From: Uliginosibacterium flavum
GTDB taxonomy: Bacteria > Pseudomonadota > Gammaproteobacteria > Burkholderiales > Rhodocyclaceae
Reading direction: 5' to 3'
DNA length: 64,000 nucleotides
Assembly: GCF_040566545.1 (NCBI RefSeq)
Contig: NZ_JBEWZI010000014.1
Span: 31,881 to 95,880, forward strand
Below the pieces are notes generated by a model. That model was not told the DNA's origin and did not search any database. It saw only the letters and a list, made by a program, of their open reading frames with translations. Below are positions 1 through 8,288 of this stretch, piece after piece (positions within the stretch are counted from its first letter, which is position 1; each line of letters starts with the position of its first letter). The position numbers and the translations under genes were made by a program.

Positions 1-402
1 AACCAGCACTTTTTTGCGCTGCTTTTCCTTCAGATATTTGGCCAATTTGCCAACGGTGGTCGTCTTGCCGGCGCCTTGCAGACCGGCCATCAGAATTACC
101 GCAGGCGGCTGCGTTGCGAGATTGAGCGCTGACTGCGACCCGCCCATGATTTCGGTGAGCTGCTGTTGCACGACACCAACCAATGCTTGACCCGGCGAGA
201 GCGAAGCAATCACCTCTTGACCCAGAGCTTTTTCCTTGATCCGGGCAATCAGATCCTTGACAACAGGCAGAGCCACGTCTGCCTCAAGCAAGGCCATGCG
301 CACTTCGCGCAGCATCTCGGCAATATTCTCTTCGGTCAGTCGTGCCTGTCCGCGCAAAGTCTTGACAACATGCGCAAGGCGATTTGTAAGGTTATCCAGC
401 AT
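1..402 (-). CDS. ffh: Signal recognition particle protein Ffh, N-terminal part (cut by window edge)
   Basis: Reading leftwards from an ATG at 402, the frame stays open to base 1 and gives residues 1-134 of Ffh, the GTPase that binds 4.5S RNA and targets signal-peptide-bearing ribosomes to the membrane. The helical N domain comes first (MLDNLTNRLAHVVKTLRG), then the G-domain P-loop GLQGAGKTT at about residues 105-113 and the start of the KVLV strand. The C-terminal M domain lies outside the window. No strong Shine-Dalgarno precedes the ATG. It is divergent from the CcsA-like gene at 476, an arrangement known from many proteobacteria (ffh/ypjD). Confidence 0.95.
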   Translation of the reverse strand, partial: MLDNLTNRLAHVVKTLRGQARLTEENIAEMLREVRMALLEADVALPVVKDLIARIKEKALGQEVIASLSPGQALVGVVQQQLTEIMGGSQSALNLATQPPAVILMAGLQGAGKTTTVGKLAKYLKEKQRKKVLV

Positions 403-475
403 GAGGAGGCGATCCGGCAAATGATCAGGAGAGGCAAGTATTCCGCCTGCACCCGATGGGCGTTAAACTGAGGGA

Positions 476-1273
476 ATGGGAAACATTCTACTGCATCTGC
501 TTCCGGCCTTGCTTTACGCAACGCTGGCCGCAGCCTGCCTGCAAAACAACAAGAACCGGCGCGCATGGACCTCGGCTTTGCTGCTATCCGCACTGCTGGC
601 CCATGCTTGGCTCCTCGAAAACATCCTGTTCAACCAAGGTGATTTGCACTTTGGCTTGAGTACAGCACTATCTTTGACCTTGTGGCTGGCCATGGCGATC
701 TACGCGCTGGAAGCTCTGGTTACGCCACTTAACGGCCTACTCAAGCGCGCATCCCCCATCGCGGCTATATCCTGCCTGCTTCCCTTGATCATCACGGGCC
801 ACCCTCAAGCGCTAGTGCTCACGAACTGGGCATTCAAAGCCCATATCGTGGTTGCCATGCTGGCATACAGTCTGTTTACACTCGCAGTATTTCACGCGAT
901 TGTTCTGACTGCAGCCGAACACGAACTTCACCAACCACAAATTGGGGCAGAGCAAGACATGCCGCCATTGCTTACGCTGGATAACATCCTTTTTCGGCTG
1001 ATTACAACAGCCTTCGTTTTTCTGACTTTAACAGTCGGCTCTGGCCTGTTTTTCTCGGAGAAAATTTTTAACAAGCCACTCATGCTGAACCACAAAACAG
1101 TGTTCGGCATCGCTTCCTGGCTGCTGTTTGCAACGCTTTTGGTGGGACGAAAGACTTTCGGCTGGCGCGGAAAAACAGCTACTCGCTGGCTGCTGGCTGG
1201 CTTCATTGTTCTCTTGCTGGCCTATGCAGGAACCCGATTTGTGCTGGAATTTCTTCTGGGGCGCAGTATCTAA
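476..1273 (+). CDS. Cytochrome c assembly (CcsA/YpjD-type) membrane protein
   Basis: A 265-residue polytopic membrane protein with about eight hydrophobic segments. The stretch WAFKAHIVVAMLAYSLF near residues 123-139 matches the conserved region of the CcsA/HemX family (PF01578), whose members handle haem in cytochrome c biogenesis. Its position divergent from ffh is that of E. coli ypjD, a family member without a settled role, so a haem function is inferred from the family only. The ATG at 476 is preceded by a closely spaced GAGGG. It is 200 bp from pilB and probably transcribed separately from it. Confidence 0.8.
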   Translation: MGNILLHLLPALLYATLAAACLQNNKNRRAWTSALLLSALLAHAWLLENILFNQGDLHFGLSTALSLTLWLAMAIYALEALVTPLNGLLKRASPIAAISCLLPLIITGHPQALVLTNWAFKAHIVVAMLAYSLFTLAVFHAIVLTAAEHELHQPQIGAEQDMPPLLTLDNILFRLITTAFVFLTLTVGSGLFFSEKIFNKPLMLNHKTVFGIASWLLFATLLVGRKTFGWRGKTATRWLLAGFIVLLLAYAGTRFVLEFLLGRSI

Positions 1274-1373
1274 GGCCAGACGCTTCAGCAATGTCGATCC
1301 TGTGCCGACAATATGAAGCATCTAGTCTGGTTAGTTTTTCTGCCCGAAGCCTTACCGGCCCCGACTATCGGTG

Positions 1374-1401
1374 TCGAAAATGCCACAAGGCGGTTTACAA
1401 T
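1374..1401 (+). promoter_or_regulatory. Candidate sigma-70 promoter upstream of pilB
   Basis: TCGAAA (1374-1379) and TACAAT (1396-1401) are separated by 16 bp, about 70 bp before the pilB ATG. The -10 has five of six consensus bases and the -35 four of six. This is a sequence match only. Confidence 0.3.
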
Positions 1402-1473
1402 CTCCAGAATTACAGTGCAACATCAAGAAAACCACGTAACCCATTGAAAGTTTTGTAGATAAAGCACCCCTAA

Positions 1474-3189
1474 ATGGCTTCTGTTCAACAAACCTCTCTG
1501 AGCGGCCTTGCTCGCGCCTTGGTACAACACGGCCGACTGACGGAAGCTGATGCACAGGCCTGTACCGCGCAAACGGGAAATCCAGGCGGTTTTGTGGCTG
1601 AATTGGTGCAGCGCAGCCTGATGAAACCTGCAGAAGTGGCTACGTTTTGCTCAGTAACCTTCGGCAGCCCTTGGCTTGACCTTTCGGCCTATGACGAAAG
1701 CTACGTTGCGAAGGATGCGATTGACGCCAAACTGATGGCAAAACATCAGGTCATCGGACTGAGCAAGCGTGGCAACCGGATTGCCGTTGCTCTGGCAGAT
1801 CCAACCAACCTTCGCGCACTGGATGAGATTCGCTTCCAGACAGGCTTGGCGGTCGACCCTGTTGTAGTAGAGGTGGACAAGCTTGGCCAATGGCTGAAAA
1901 AGCTCACAGAATCAGCATCCTCAGTCCTGAGCACACTGACGACGAATGACGAATTCGATCTGGACGGCATGATTGATGCACCAATCGAAGACGCCCAAGC
2001 GGATGCCGCTGCGGGTGAAATTGATGATGCACCAGTCGTTCGTTTCATCCAGAAAATGCTGGTCGACGCCATCAATGAAGGCGCCTCCGATATCCATTTT
2101 GAGCCTTACGAAAAGTTTTATCGCATCCGCTTCCGTACCGACGGCATCCTGCGCGAAATTTCTCAACCGCCCTTGGCGCTGAAAGAAAAAATTGCAGCAC
2201 GGATCAAGGTTATTTCGAGACTGGATATTTCAGAAAAACGCGTACCACAAGACGGCCGCATGAAGCTGGTTCTGTCAAAAAACAAAGCCATCGATTTCCG
2301 GGTATCAACCCTGCCAACCATGTATGGCGAAAAAATCGTCATGCGGATTCTGGATCCTACCAGCGCCATGCTGGGGATCGACGCTCTGGGTTACGAGCCA
2401 GACCAAAAGGCAGCACTACTTAATGCGGTTGAAAGACCTTACGGTATGGTGCTGGTAACTGGCCCGACTGGTAGCGGCAAAACTGTTTCGCTATATACCT
2501 GTCTGAACATTCTGAACAAACCTGGCGTCAACATTTCCACGGCAGAAGACCCGGCGGAAATCACCCTGCCTGGCGTCAATCAGGTCACGATGAACGACAA
2601 GGCTGGACTCAACTTCGCCGTATCACTCAAAGCATTTCTGCGCCAGGATCCCGACGTCATTATGGTAGGTGAAATCCGCGATCTGGAAACCGCCGAAATC
2701 TCGATCAAGGCATCCCAAACCGGCCACATGGTGCTGTCAACACTGCACACCAATGACGCTCCGACAACACTTGAACGCCTGAAGAACATGGGCGTAGCAC
2801 CCTTCAATATCGCATCAAGCGTCATTCTGATTACTGCCCAACGATTGGCCCGGCGCCTGTGTTCGTGTAAAAAGCCCATCGATATCCCGATGGAAGCATT
2901 GATGCAGGCAGGCTTTACGGAAAGTGATCTGGGTGGTGACTGGCAAGCTTATGGCCCTGTAGGCTGCGAACGCTGCAAAGGCACGGGTTACAAAGGACGT
3001 GTCGGCATTTATCAAGTCATGCCCATCTCAGACGAAATTCAGCGCATCATCATGACGGGCGGCAATTCGATCGACATCGCCACGCAGGCGCAAATCGAAG
3101 GCGTCCAGGATCTGCGACAATCAGGCCTTCTCAAGGTCAAACAGGGAATGACATCCCTGACAGAAGTACTCGCCACCACCAACGAGTAA
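1474..3189 (+). CDS. pilB: Type IV pilus assembly ATPase PilB
   Basis: A 571-residue hexameric ATPase that powers pilus extension from the cytoplasmic face of the inner membrane. An N-terminal T2SSE/MshEN domain (about 1-150) is followed by the ATPase core: Walker A GPTGSGKT at residues 330-337, Asp box and Walker B VIMVGEIRD, and the His box STLHTND. A zinc-binding segment near the end carries C463, C465 (CSC) and a CERC pair, so the first pair is CxC rather than CxxC. Length fits PilB. It is followed by pilC after 16 bp and pilD, the usual pilBCD operon. The ATG at 1474 has no clear Shine-Dalgarno, but the N-terminal domain is complete from here. Confidence 0.96.
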   Translation: MASVQQTSLSGLARALVQHGRLTEADAQACTAQTGNPGGFVAELVQRSLMKPAEVATFCSVTFGSPWLDLSAYDESYVAKDAIDAKLMAKHQVIGLSKRGNRIAVALADPTNLRALDEIRFQTGLAVDPVVVEVDKLGQWLKKLTESASSVLSTLTTNDEFDLDGMIDAPIEDAQADAAAGEIDDAPVVRFIQKMLVDAINEGASDIHFEPYEKFYRIRFRTDGILREISQPPLALKEKIAARIKVISRLDISEKRVPQDGRMKLVLSKNKAIDFRVSTLPTMYGEKIVMRILDPTSAMLGIDALGYEPDQKAALLNAVERPYGMVLVTGPTGSGKTVSLYTCLNILNKPGVNISTAEDPAEITLPGVNQVTMNDKAGLNFAVSLKAFLRQDPDVIMVGEIRDLETAEISIKASQTGHMVLSTLHTNDAPTTLERLKNMGVAPFNIASSVILITAQRLARRLCSCKKPIDIPMEALMQAGFTESDLGGDWQAYGPVGCERCKGTGYKGRVGIYQVMPISDEIQRIIMTGGNSIDIATQAQIEGVQDLRQSGLLKVKQGMTSLTEVLATTNE

Positions 3190-3205
3190 TTTACGGAAAA
3201 CCGAC

Positions 3206-4441
3206 ATGGCCACAGCAACTCGCACCGTCCGCCGGCAAAGAGACGAACCCAAGGAAATCATTTTTACTTGGGAAGGCAAGGACAAATCAGGAAAAATTGT
3301 TCGCGGCGAACAACGCGCACTTACCGAAAAAGTGGTCCAGGCCACTTTGCGCCGTCAGGGCATTTCTGTAACCAAAGTCAAGAAACGTTCGTTTGGCCGC
3401 GGATCGAGCGTCAAATACAAAGACATTGCCATCTTCACACGCCAGTTGGCGACCATGATGCGCGCCGGGGTTCCGTTGCTACAGTCATTTGACATCTCCA
3501 TCAAAGGCACCAGCAATCCAGCTTTAGGCCGTTTACTGAACGAGATCCGCACAGAAGTCGAGACGGGCACCAGCCTGTCTAACTCGCTGCGCAAACACCC
3601 GACCCACTTCGATGCACTTTACTGCAATCTGGTTGCAGCGGGCGAACAGTCCGGCGCACTGGAAAACTTGCTGGATCGCATCGCCATCTATCAGGAAAAG
3701 ATGCTTGCGATTCAAAGCAAAATCAAAGCCGCTCTTTTCTATCCAATTTCCGTGCTGGTTGTCGCGTCAGGCGTCACCGCAGTTATGATGATTTTCGTCA
3801 TTCCACAGTTCAAAGCTGTATTCACCAGCTTTGGTGCGGACCTACCAGCCCCAACTCTTTTCGTCATGGCAATTTCAGATTTTGTGGTCGCCAACGGCTT
3901 TCTGATTTTGGTCGCTATTATTGCTGCGGTTGTCGGTTTTTCCATGGCTTTCAAACGCTCGCTGGCTCTGCAAGCCTGGGTTGACCGTGCCAGCCTGCAG
4001 ATCCCTGTGATTGGCGACATCCTGCGCAAAGCCACGATTGCGCGCTGGACTCGCACGCTGTCAACCATGTTTGCGGCGGGCGTTCCGCTGGTAGAAGCTT
4101 TGGATTCCGTTGCCGGCGCGGCAGGCAATCACGTTTATAAAGTTGCCACCAGAACCATCCAGAACGAAGTCTCGACCGGCACCAGCCTGACCGTCGCAAT
4201 GCAGGGCGTTCAGGTGTTTCCAGCAATGGTGGTTCAAATGGTCTCCATCGGTGAAGAGTCCGGTCAGCTGGACAGCATGTGCGGCAAGGTTGCAGACTTT
4301 TTCGAACGTGAAGTTGATGACATGGTGGCAGGCCTTTCGCAACTGCTGGAACCTATCATCATAGTGTTCCTCGGCACCCTGATCGGCGGCATGGTTGTCG
4401 CCATGTATTTGCCAATCTTCAAACTGGGCGCTGTGGTTTGA
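3206..4441 (+). CDS. pilC: Type IV pilus inner-membrane platform protein PilC
   Basis: A 411-residue GspF/PilC-family protein with two T2SSF cytoplasmic repeats. The first (about 70-190) contains FTRQLATMMRAGVPLLQSF and the second (about 270-395) contains WTRTLSTMFAAGVPLVEAL. Membrane segments lie at about 175-200, 222-245 and 381-403. PilC is the platform through which the PilB motor drives pilin insertion. The basic N-terminus and EITF/IFTWEGKD start match family members. Its stop overlaps the pilD TTG start (TTGA), indicating translational coupling. Confidence 0.96.
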   Translation: MATATRTVRRQRDEPKEIIFTWEGKDKSGKIVRGEQRALTEKVVQATLRRQGISVTKVKKRSFGRGSSVKYKDIAIFTRQLATMMRAGVPLLQSFDISIKGTSNPALGRLLNEIRTEVETGTSLSNSLRKHPTHFDALYCNLVAAGEQSGALENLLDRIAIYQEKMLAIQSKIKAALFYPISVLVVASGVTAVMMIFVIPQFKAVFTSFGADLPAPTLFVMAISDFVVANGFLILVAIIAAVVGFSMAFKRSLALQAWVDRASLQIPVIGDILRKATIARWTRTLSTMFAAGVPLVEALDSVAGAAGNHVYKVATRTIQNEVSTGTSLTVAMQGVQVFPAMVVQMVSIGEESGQLDSMCGKVADFFEREVDDMVAGLSQLLEPIIIVFLGTLIGGMVVAMYLPIFKLGAVV

Positions 4442-5292
4442 GCTTCCTCCATTTTATTCAGGATCCGGCGCTACTCGTTTGCCTGTGCGCCGGCATCGGG
4501 CTGTGCGTTGGCAGCTTTCTCAACGTCGTCATCCACCGCCTCCCCAAGATGCTAGAGCGGTCTTGGCAAGAGGACGCAGCCGAACTGCGCGGGGAGCCTG
4601 CTCCAGATAGTCCAAAAATCAGCCTTTCAATGCCCCGGTCGCGCTGCCCGCACTGCGGACACCTGATTACGGCAATGGAAAACATCCCACTGCTGAGTTA
4701 TCTGGTATTGCGCGGCAAGTGCCGACATTGCCGTGCGCCTATCGGGATTCGCTATCCGGTTATCGAACTGCTTACGGCCCTGCTCTCCGCAGCTGTCGCC
4801 TGGAAATTCGGACCAACATGGCAAACAGCAGGAGCATTGCTGCTGATATGGGCGTTGGTCGTACTGACATTCATAGACTTGGATACGTTCCTGCTGCCTG
4901 ACGACATCACCCTGCCTTTGCTATGGCTGGGTTTGGCGCTAAACATCAACCAGGTCTTTGTCGCACTTGATGCAGCAGTTATCGGCGCAATCCTCGGCTA
5001 CCTTTCGCTGTGGTCGGTGTATTGGCTGTTCAAGTTGGTGACCGGCAAAGAAGGAATGGGCTATGGGGACTTCAAACTCCTCGCCGCAATCGGCGCATTT
5101 CTGGGTTGGCAAGCCCTGCCTGCGGTCATAATGCTTTCGTCTGTCGTCGGCGCCTGCGTAGGCATCAGCCTGATGGTTTTTGCCAAGCATGGCCGCGAGA
5201 CACCTATTCCTTTCGGCCCTTACCTTGCCGCAGCAGGCATTCTGGCATTGTTTTTTGGCGAAACGCTGAGCAAGCTCTTCGTACCAATCTGA
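4438..5292 (+). CDS. pilD: Prepilin peptidase / N-methyltransferase PilD
   Basis: A 284-residue aspartic membrane protease (A24 family) that cleaves type IV prepilin leaders and methylates the new N-terminus. Visible features are the N-terminal VGSFLNVVIHRLP motif, a cytoplasmic zinc region with two CxxC pairs (CPHC and CRHC, about residues 64-100), and the catalytic Asp motifs LTFIDLDTFLLPDD and GMGYGDFKLLA. Around seven further membrane segments follow. Translation starts at TTG 4438, overlapping the pilC stop. Unlike many betaproteobacteria, the next gene is not coaE but an FmdB-type protein behind a hairpin. Confidence 0.95.
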   Translation: MSFLHFIQDPALLVCLCAGIGLCVGSFLNVVIHRLPKMLERSWQEDAAELRGEPAPDSPKISLSMPRSRCPHCGHLITAMENIPLLSYLVLRGKCRHCRAPIGIRYPVIELLTALLSAAVAWKFGPTWQTAGALLLIWALVVLTFIDLDTFLLPDDITLPLLWLGLALNINQVFVALDAAVIGAILGYLSLWSVYWLFKLVTGKEGMGYGDFKLLAAIGAFLGWQALPAVIMLSSVVGACVGISLMVFAKHGRETPIPFGPYLAAAGILALFFGETLSKLFVPI

Positions 5293-5338
5293 CGCAGCTT
5301 GAAAGCGCGTTAGCCCGCCCCAATTGTTGCTTGAGCCG

Positions 5339-5375
5339 AACCAGCATTGCAGCGCAATGCTGGTTACTGGTTTTT
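5339..5375 (+). terminator. Hairpin with T-run after pilBCD
   Basis: AACCAGCATTG (5339-5349) and CAATGCTGGTT (5355-5365) form an 11-bp perfect stem with a 5-nt loop. A T-rich tract ending in TTTTT follows after a few bases. It probably ends pilBCD transcription. The T-run is not directly adjacent, so efficiency is uncertain. Confidence 0.5.
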
Positions 5376-5419
5376 CCTGTCGCGCCAATGCGTTAGAATC
5401 CATCCTTTCGAGGAAACAC

Positions 5420-5716
5420 ATGCCTATTTACGAATACCGCTGCGCTGACTGCGGCCACAAAAAAGACCATCTCCAGAAGCACAGCGATGCGCCGATTGCC
5501 GCTTGTCCAGCCTGTGGCAGCCCCACATACGCCAAGCAACTGAGCGCTGCGGGCTTTCAGCTTAAAGGCAGCGGCTGGTACGCCACCGACTTCAAGGGCG
5601 GCTCAAAAAACAGCACATCTTCGCCAGCTTCCAACGGTACGACGACTGCTGCGGTGTCAGAACCAAGCACGGCGACGCCCGCCCCAGCCTGTGCAAAGAA
5701 CTGCGCCTGCCACTGA
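5420..5716 (+). CDS. FmdB family zinc-ribbon regulatory protein
   Basis: A 98-residue small protein starting MPIYEYRCADCGH, with a second CPACG pair near residue 34: the four-Cys FmdB/CxxC_CxxC_SSSS zinc ribbon. The C-terminal half is low complexity (Ser/Thr/Ala) and ends in a Cys/His-rich ACAKNCACH. The start at ATG 5420 is preceded by GAGGAAAC; the frame is open further upstream but the family always starts MPIYEY. FmdB, DUF502 and aspS adjacent in this order is a common betaproteobacterial arrangement. The molecular role of the family is unknown. Confidence 0.88.
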   Translation: MPIYEYRCADCGHKKDHLQKHSDAPIAACPACGSPTYAKQLSAAGFQLKGSGWYATDFKGGSKNSTSSPASNGTTTAAVSEPSTATPAPACAKNCACH

Positions 5717-5728
5717 GGTCTGAGTTTT

Positions 5729-6328
5729 ATGAAAAAATATCTGATCACCGGCCTTCTGGTCTGGATTCCGCTTGTCATCACGGCGTGGGTTTTGCGATCC
5801 ATTGTCAGCACACTGGATCAATCCCTGCTGCTGTTGCCGGCATCCTTGCAGCCCGACAACCTGATTGGCTTCAAGCTCTGGGGCTTGGGCACCCTGATAA
5901 CCCTGCTGGTCGTTGTTGGTACGGGCATGGTGGCCTCCAACCTGCTAGGACAACGCTTGGTCAGGATATGGGAAAGCGTGCTCAGCCGCATTCCCGTAGT
6001 CAAACAGATCTACTCCAGTGTCAAACAGGTGTCTGACACGCTACTGGGGCCTGGCGGTCAGGCTTTTCGCAAGGCTCTGCTGATTCAATATCCACACCAA
6101 GGCAGCTGGACAATTGCTTTCCAGACGGGTCAGCCTATCGGCGAACTGGCGCAGCATCTGCCAACAGATTCAGTCAGCGTCTACGTACCGACCACACCCA
6201 ACCCGACCTCGGGCTTCTTTCTGATGATGGCGCGCAAAGACGTCATCGAACTAGAGATGTCTGTTGATGAAGCCTTGAAATTCATCATCTCGATGGGCTC
6301 CGTTGCGCCCGAACAAGGCAAACACTAA
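5729..6328 (+). CDS. DUF502 family membrane protein
   Basis: A 199-residue protein with two N-terminal transmembrane segments (about 5-28 and 49-72), then a conserved DUF502 domain with RIPVVKQIYSSVKQVSDTL and the typical VYVPTTPNPTSGFFLM. It starts 12 bp after the FmdB gene and precedes aspS by 80 bp. The family is conserved in bacteria and plant membranes (COV1-like) but has no established biochemical activity. Confidence 0.9.
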   Translation: MKKYLITGLLVWIPLVITAWVLRSIVSTLDQSLLLLPASLQPDNLIGFKLWGLGTLITLLVVVGTGMVASNLLGQRLVRIWESVLSRIPVVKQIYSSVKQVSDTLLGPGGQAFRKALLIQYPHQGSWTIAFQTGQPIGELAQHLPTDSVSVYVPTTPNPTSGFFLMMARKDVIELEMSVDEALKFIISMGSVAPEQGKH

Positions 6329-6408
6329 AACCTCCGTCGACAGCACATGCTGGCGGCTTGGCAACATCATTCAAAACACAATAAACCACCGGATCACGGA
6401 GATCATTG

Positions 6409-8205
6409 ATGCGTACCACATATAGCGGCCTCGTTTCCGCCGCTCACCTCGACCAGACCGTAACCCTTTTTGGCTGGGCTCATCGCCGTCGCGACCACGG
6501 TGGCGTTATTTTCATTGACTTGCGTGATCGTGAAGGTCTAGTGCAGATCGTGTGCGACCCCGATCGCGCCGAGACTTTCAAAGTCGCCGAAGGCGTCCGC
6601 AATGAGTTCTGTTTGAAGGTGGTGGGCAAGGTGCGTCGTCGCCCGGATGGCACGACCAACAGCAACCTGATCTCCGGCGAGATCGAAGTACTGGCCTACG
6701 AACTGGAAGTGCTCAATCCTTCGGTCACGCCGCCCTTCCAGATCGACGACGAAAACCTCTCGGAAAACGTGCGCCTGACGCACCGCGTGATCGACCTGCG
6801 CCGCCCTGCCATGCAGCGCAACATGATCCTGCGCTACAAGACTGCACGCGCATTCCGTCGCTACCTGGACGACGCCGGCTTCATCGACATCGAAACCCCG
6901 ATGCTCACCAAGAGCACGCCGGAGGGCGCACGCGATTACCTCGTACCGAGCCGCGTACATGACGGTGAGTTCTTCGCCCTGCCTCAGTCACCGCAGCTCT
7001 TCAAGCAACTGCTGATGGTGGCCGGTTACGACCGTTACTACCAGCTCACCAAGTGCTTCCGCGACGAAGATCTGCGCGCCGATCGCCAGCCGGAATTCAC
7101 TCAGGTCGATATGGAAACATCCTTCCTCACCGAGGACGAGATCACCGCGATCATGGAAGACCTGATCCGCTACGTGTTCAAGGATGCCATCGACGTCGAG
7201 CTGCCCACGCCCTTCCCGCGCATCAGCTACGCCGAAGCCATGACCCGCTATGGCTCGGACAAGCCGGATCTGCGCGTGACGCTGGAACTGGTCGATGTCG
7301 CCGATGCTATGAAGGATGTGGCCTTCAAGGTCTTCGCTGGCGCCGCCAACGACCCGGGCTGCCGCGTGACCGCCCTGCGCGTGCCGGGTGGTGCCGCCAT
7401 TTCACGTGGCGAGATTGATGGTTACACCGAGTTCGTCAAGATCTACGGCGCCAAAGGTCTGGCTTACATCAAGATCAATGATGTCACCCAAATCAACGAA
7501 ACCGGCCTGCAATCACCGATCGTCAAGAATCTGTCCGAAGCCTCGCTGAAGACCGTGATTGAACGCACCGGTGCGCAAAGTGGCGACATCATCTTCTTCG
7601 GCGCCGACAAGGCCAAGATCGTGACAGACGCGCTGGGCGCCTTGCGCAGCAAGATCGGCCACGAAAAGGGTCACGTCGACGGTCGCAAGTGGGCGCCGGC
7701 CTGGGTCGTCGATTTTCCGATGTTCGATTACGACGAAGAGAACAAGCGCTGGGTCGCCTGCCACCACCCCTTCACCAGCCCGAAGGACGAGCATCTGGAG
7801 CTGCTCACCACCGATCCGGGCAAGTGTCTGGCCAAAGCCTACGATCTGGCCCTGAACGGCTGGGAACTCGGCGGCGGCTCGGTGCGTATCCACCGCGCCG
7901 ATGTGCAGGAGAAGGTCTTTGCAGCGCTTGGGATCGGCGAGGAAGAAGCCCAGCTCAAGTTCGGCTTCCTGCTCGACGCACTCAAATATGGAGCTCCCCC
8001 GCACGGAGGTCTGGCCTTCGGTCTGGATCGTATCGTTACCATGATGACCGGTGCCGAATCGATCCGCGACGTGATCGCCTTCCCCAAGACCCAACGCGCC
8101 CAGTGCCTGCTCACGCAAGCGCCCAGCCCGGTCGACGAGAAGCAATTGCGTGAACTGCACATTCGTCTGCGTACCGTGCCAAAAGCTGAAGAAACGGCCA
8201 AATAA
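6409..8205 (+). CDS. aspS: Aspartyl-tRNA synthetase
   Basis: A 598-residue bacterial-type class IIb synthetase that charges tRNA-Asp. An N-terminal OB-fold anticodon-binding domain (about 1-105) precedes class II motif 2 (FRDEDLRADRQPEFTQ), the bacterial GAD insertion (about 285-420) and motif 3 (GLAFGLDRI). The ATG at 6409 is chosen over the TTG one codon upstream because GGAG sits seven bases before it. Codon use becomes markedly GC-rich relative to the pil genes upstream. Whether it is the discriminating (Asp-only) or non-discriminating form cannot be told here. Confidence 0.97.
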   Translation: MRTTYSGLVSAAHLDQTVTLFGWAHRRRDHGGVIFIDLRDREGLVQIVCDPDRAETFKVAEGVRNEFCLKVVGKVRRRPDGTTNSNLISGEIEVLAYELEVLNPSVTPPFQIDDENLSENVRLTHRVIDLRRPAMQRNMILRYKTARAFRRYLDDAGFIDIETPMLTKSTPEGARDYLVPSRVHDGEFFALPQSPQLFKQLLMVAGYDRYYQLTKCFRDEDLRADRQPEFTQVDMETSFLTEDEITAIMEDLIRYVFKDAIDVELPTPFPRISYAEAMTRYGSDKPDLRVTLELVDVADAMKDVAFKVFAGAANDPGCRVTALRVPGGAAISRGEIDGYTEFVKIYGAKGLAYIKINDVTQINETGLQSPIVKNLSEASLKTVIERTGAQSGDIIFFGADKAKIVTDALGALRSKIGHEKGHVDGRKWAPAWVVDFPMFDYDEENKRWVACHHPFTSPKDEHLELLTTDPGKCLAKAYDLALNGWELGGGSVRIHRADVQEKVFAALGIGEEEAQLKFGFLLDALKYGAPPHGGLAFGLDRIVTMMTGAESIRDVIAFPKTQRAQCLLTQAPSPVDEKQLRELHIRLRTVPKAEETAK

Positions 8206-8228
8206 GCAGCAACATCGCTAGCCATGCG

Positions 8229-8266
8229 AGGGCCGCAAGGAAATCTCCTTTGCGGCCCTTGTGCTT
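8229..8266 (+). terminator. Rho-independent terminator after aspS
   Basis: GGGCCGCA (8230-8237) pairs with TGCGGCCC (8251-8258), extended by AGGA/TCCT inside, and is followed by TTGTGCTTTT. It separates aspS from the S9 peptidase gene. Confidence 0.7.
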
Positions 8267-8288
8267 TTAATCCTCAAGGCACGCCACT

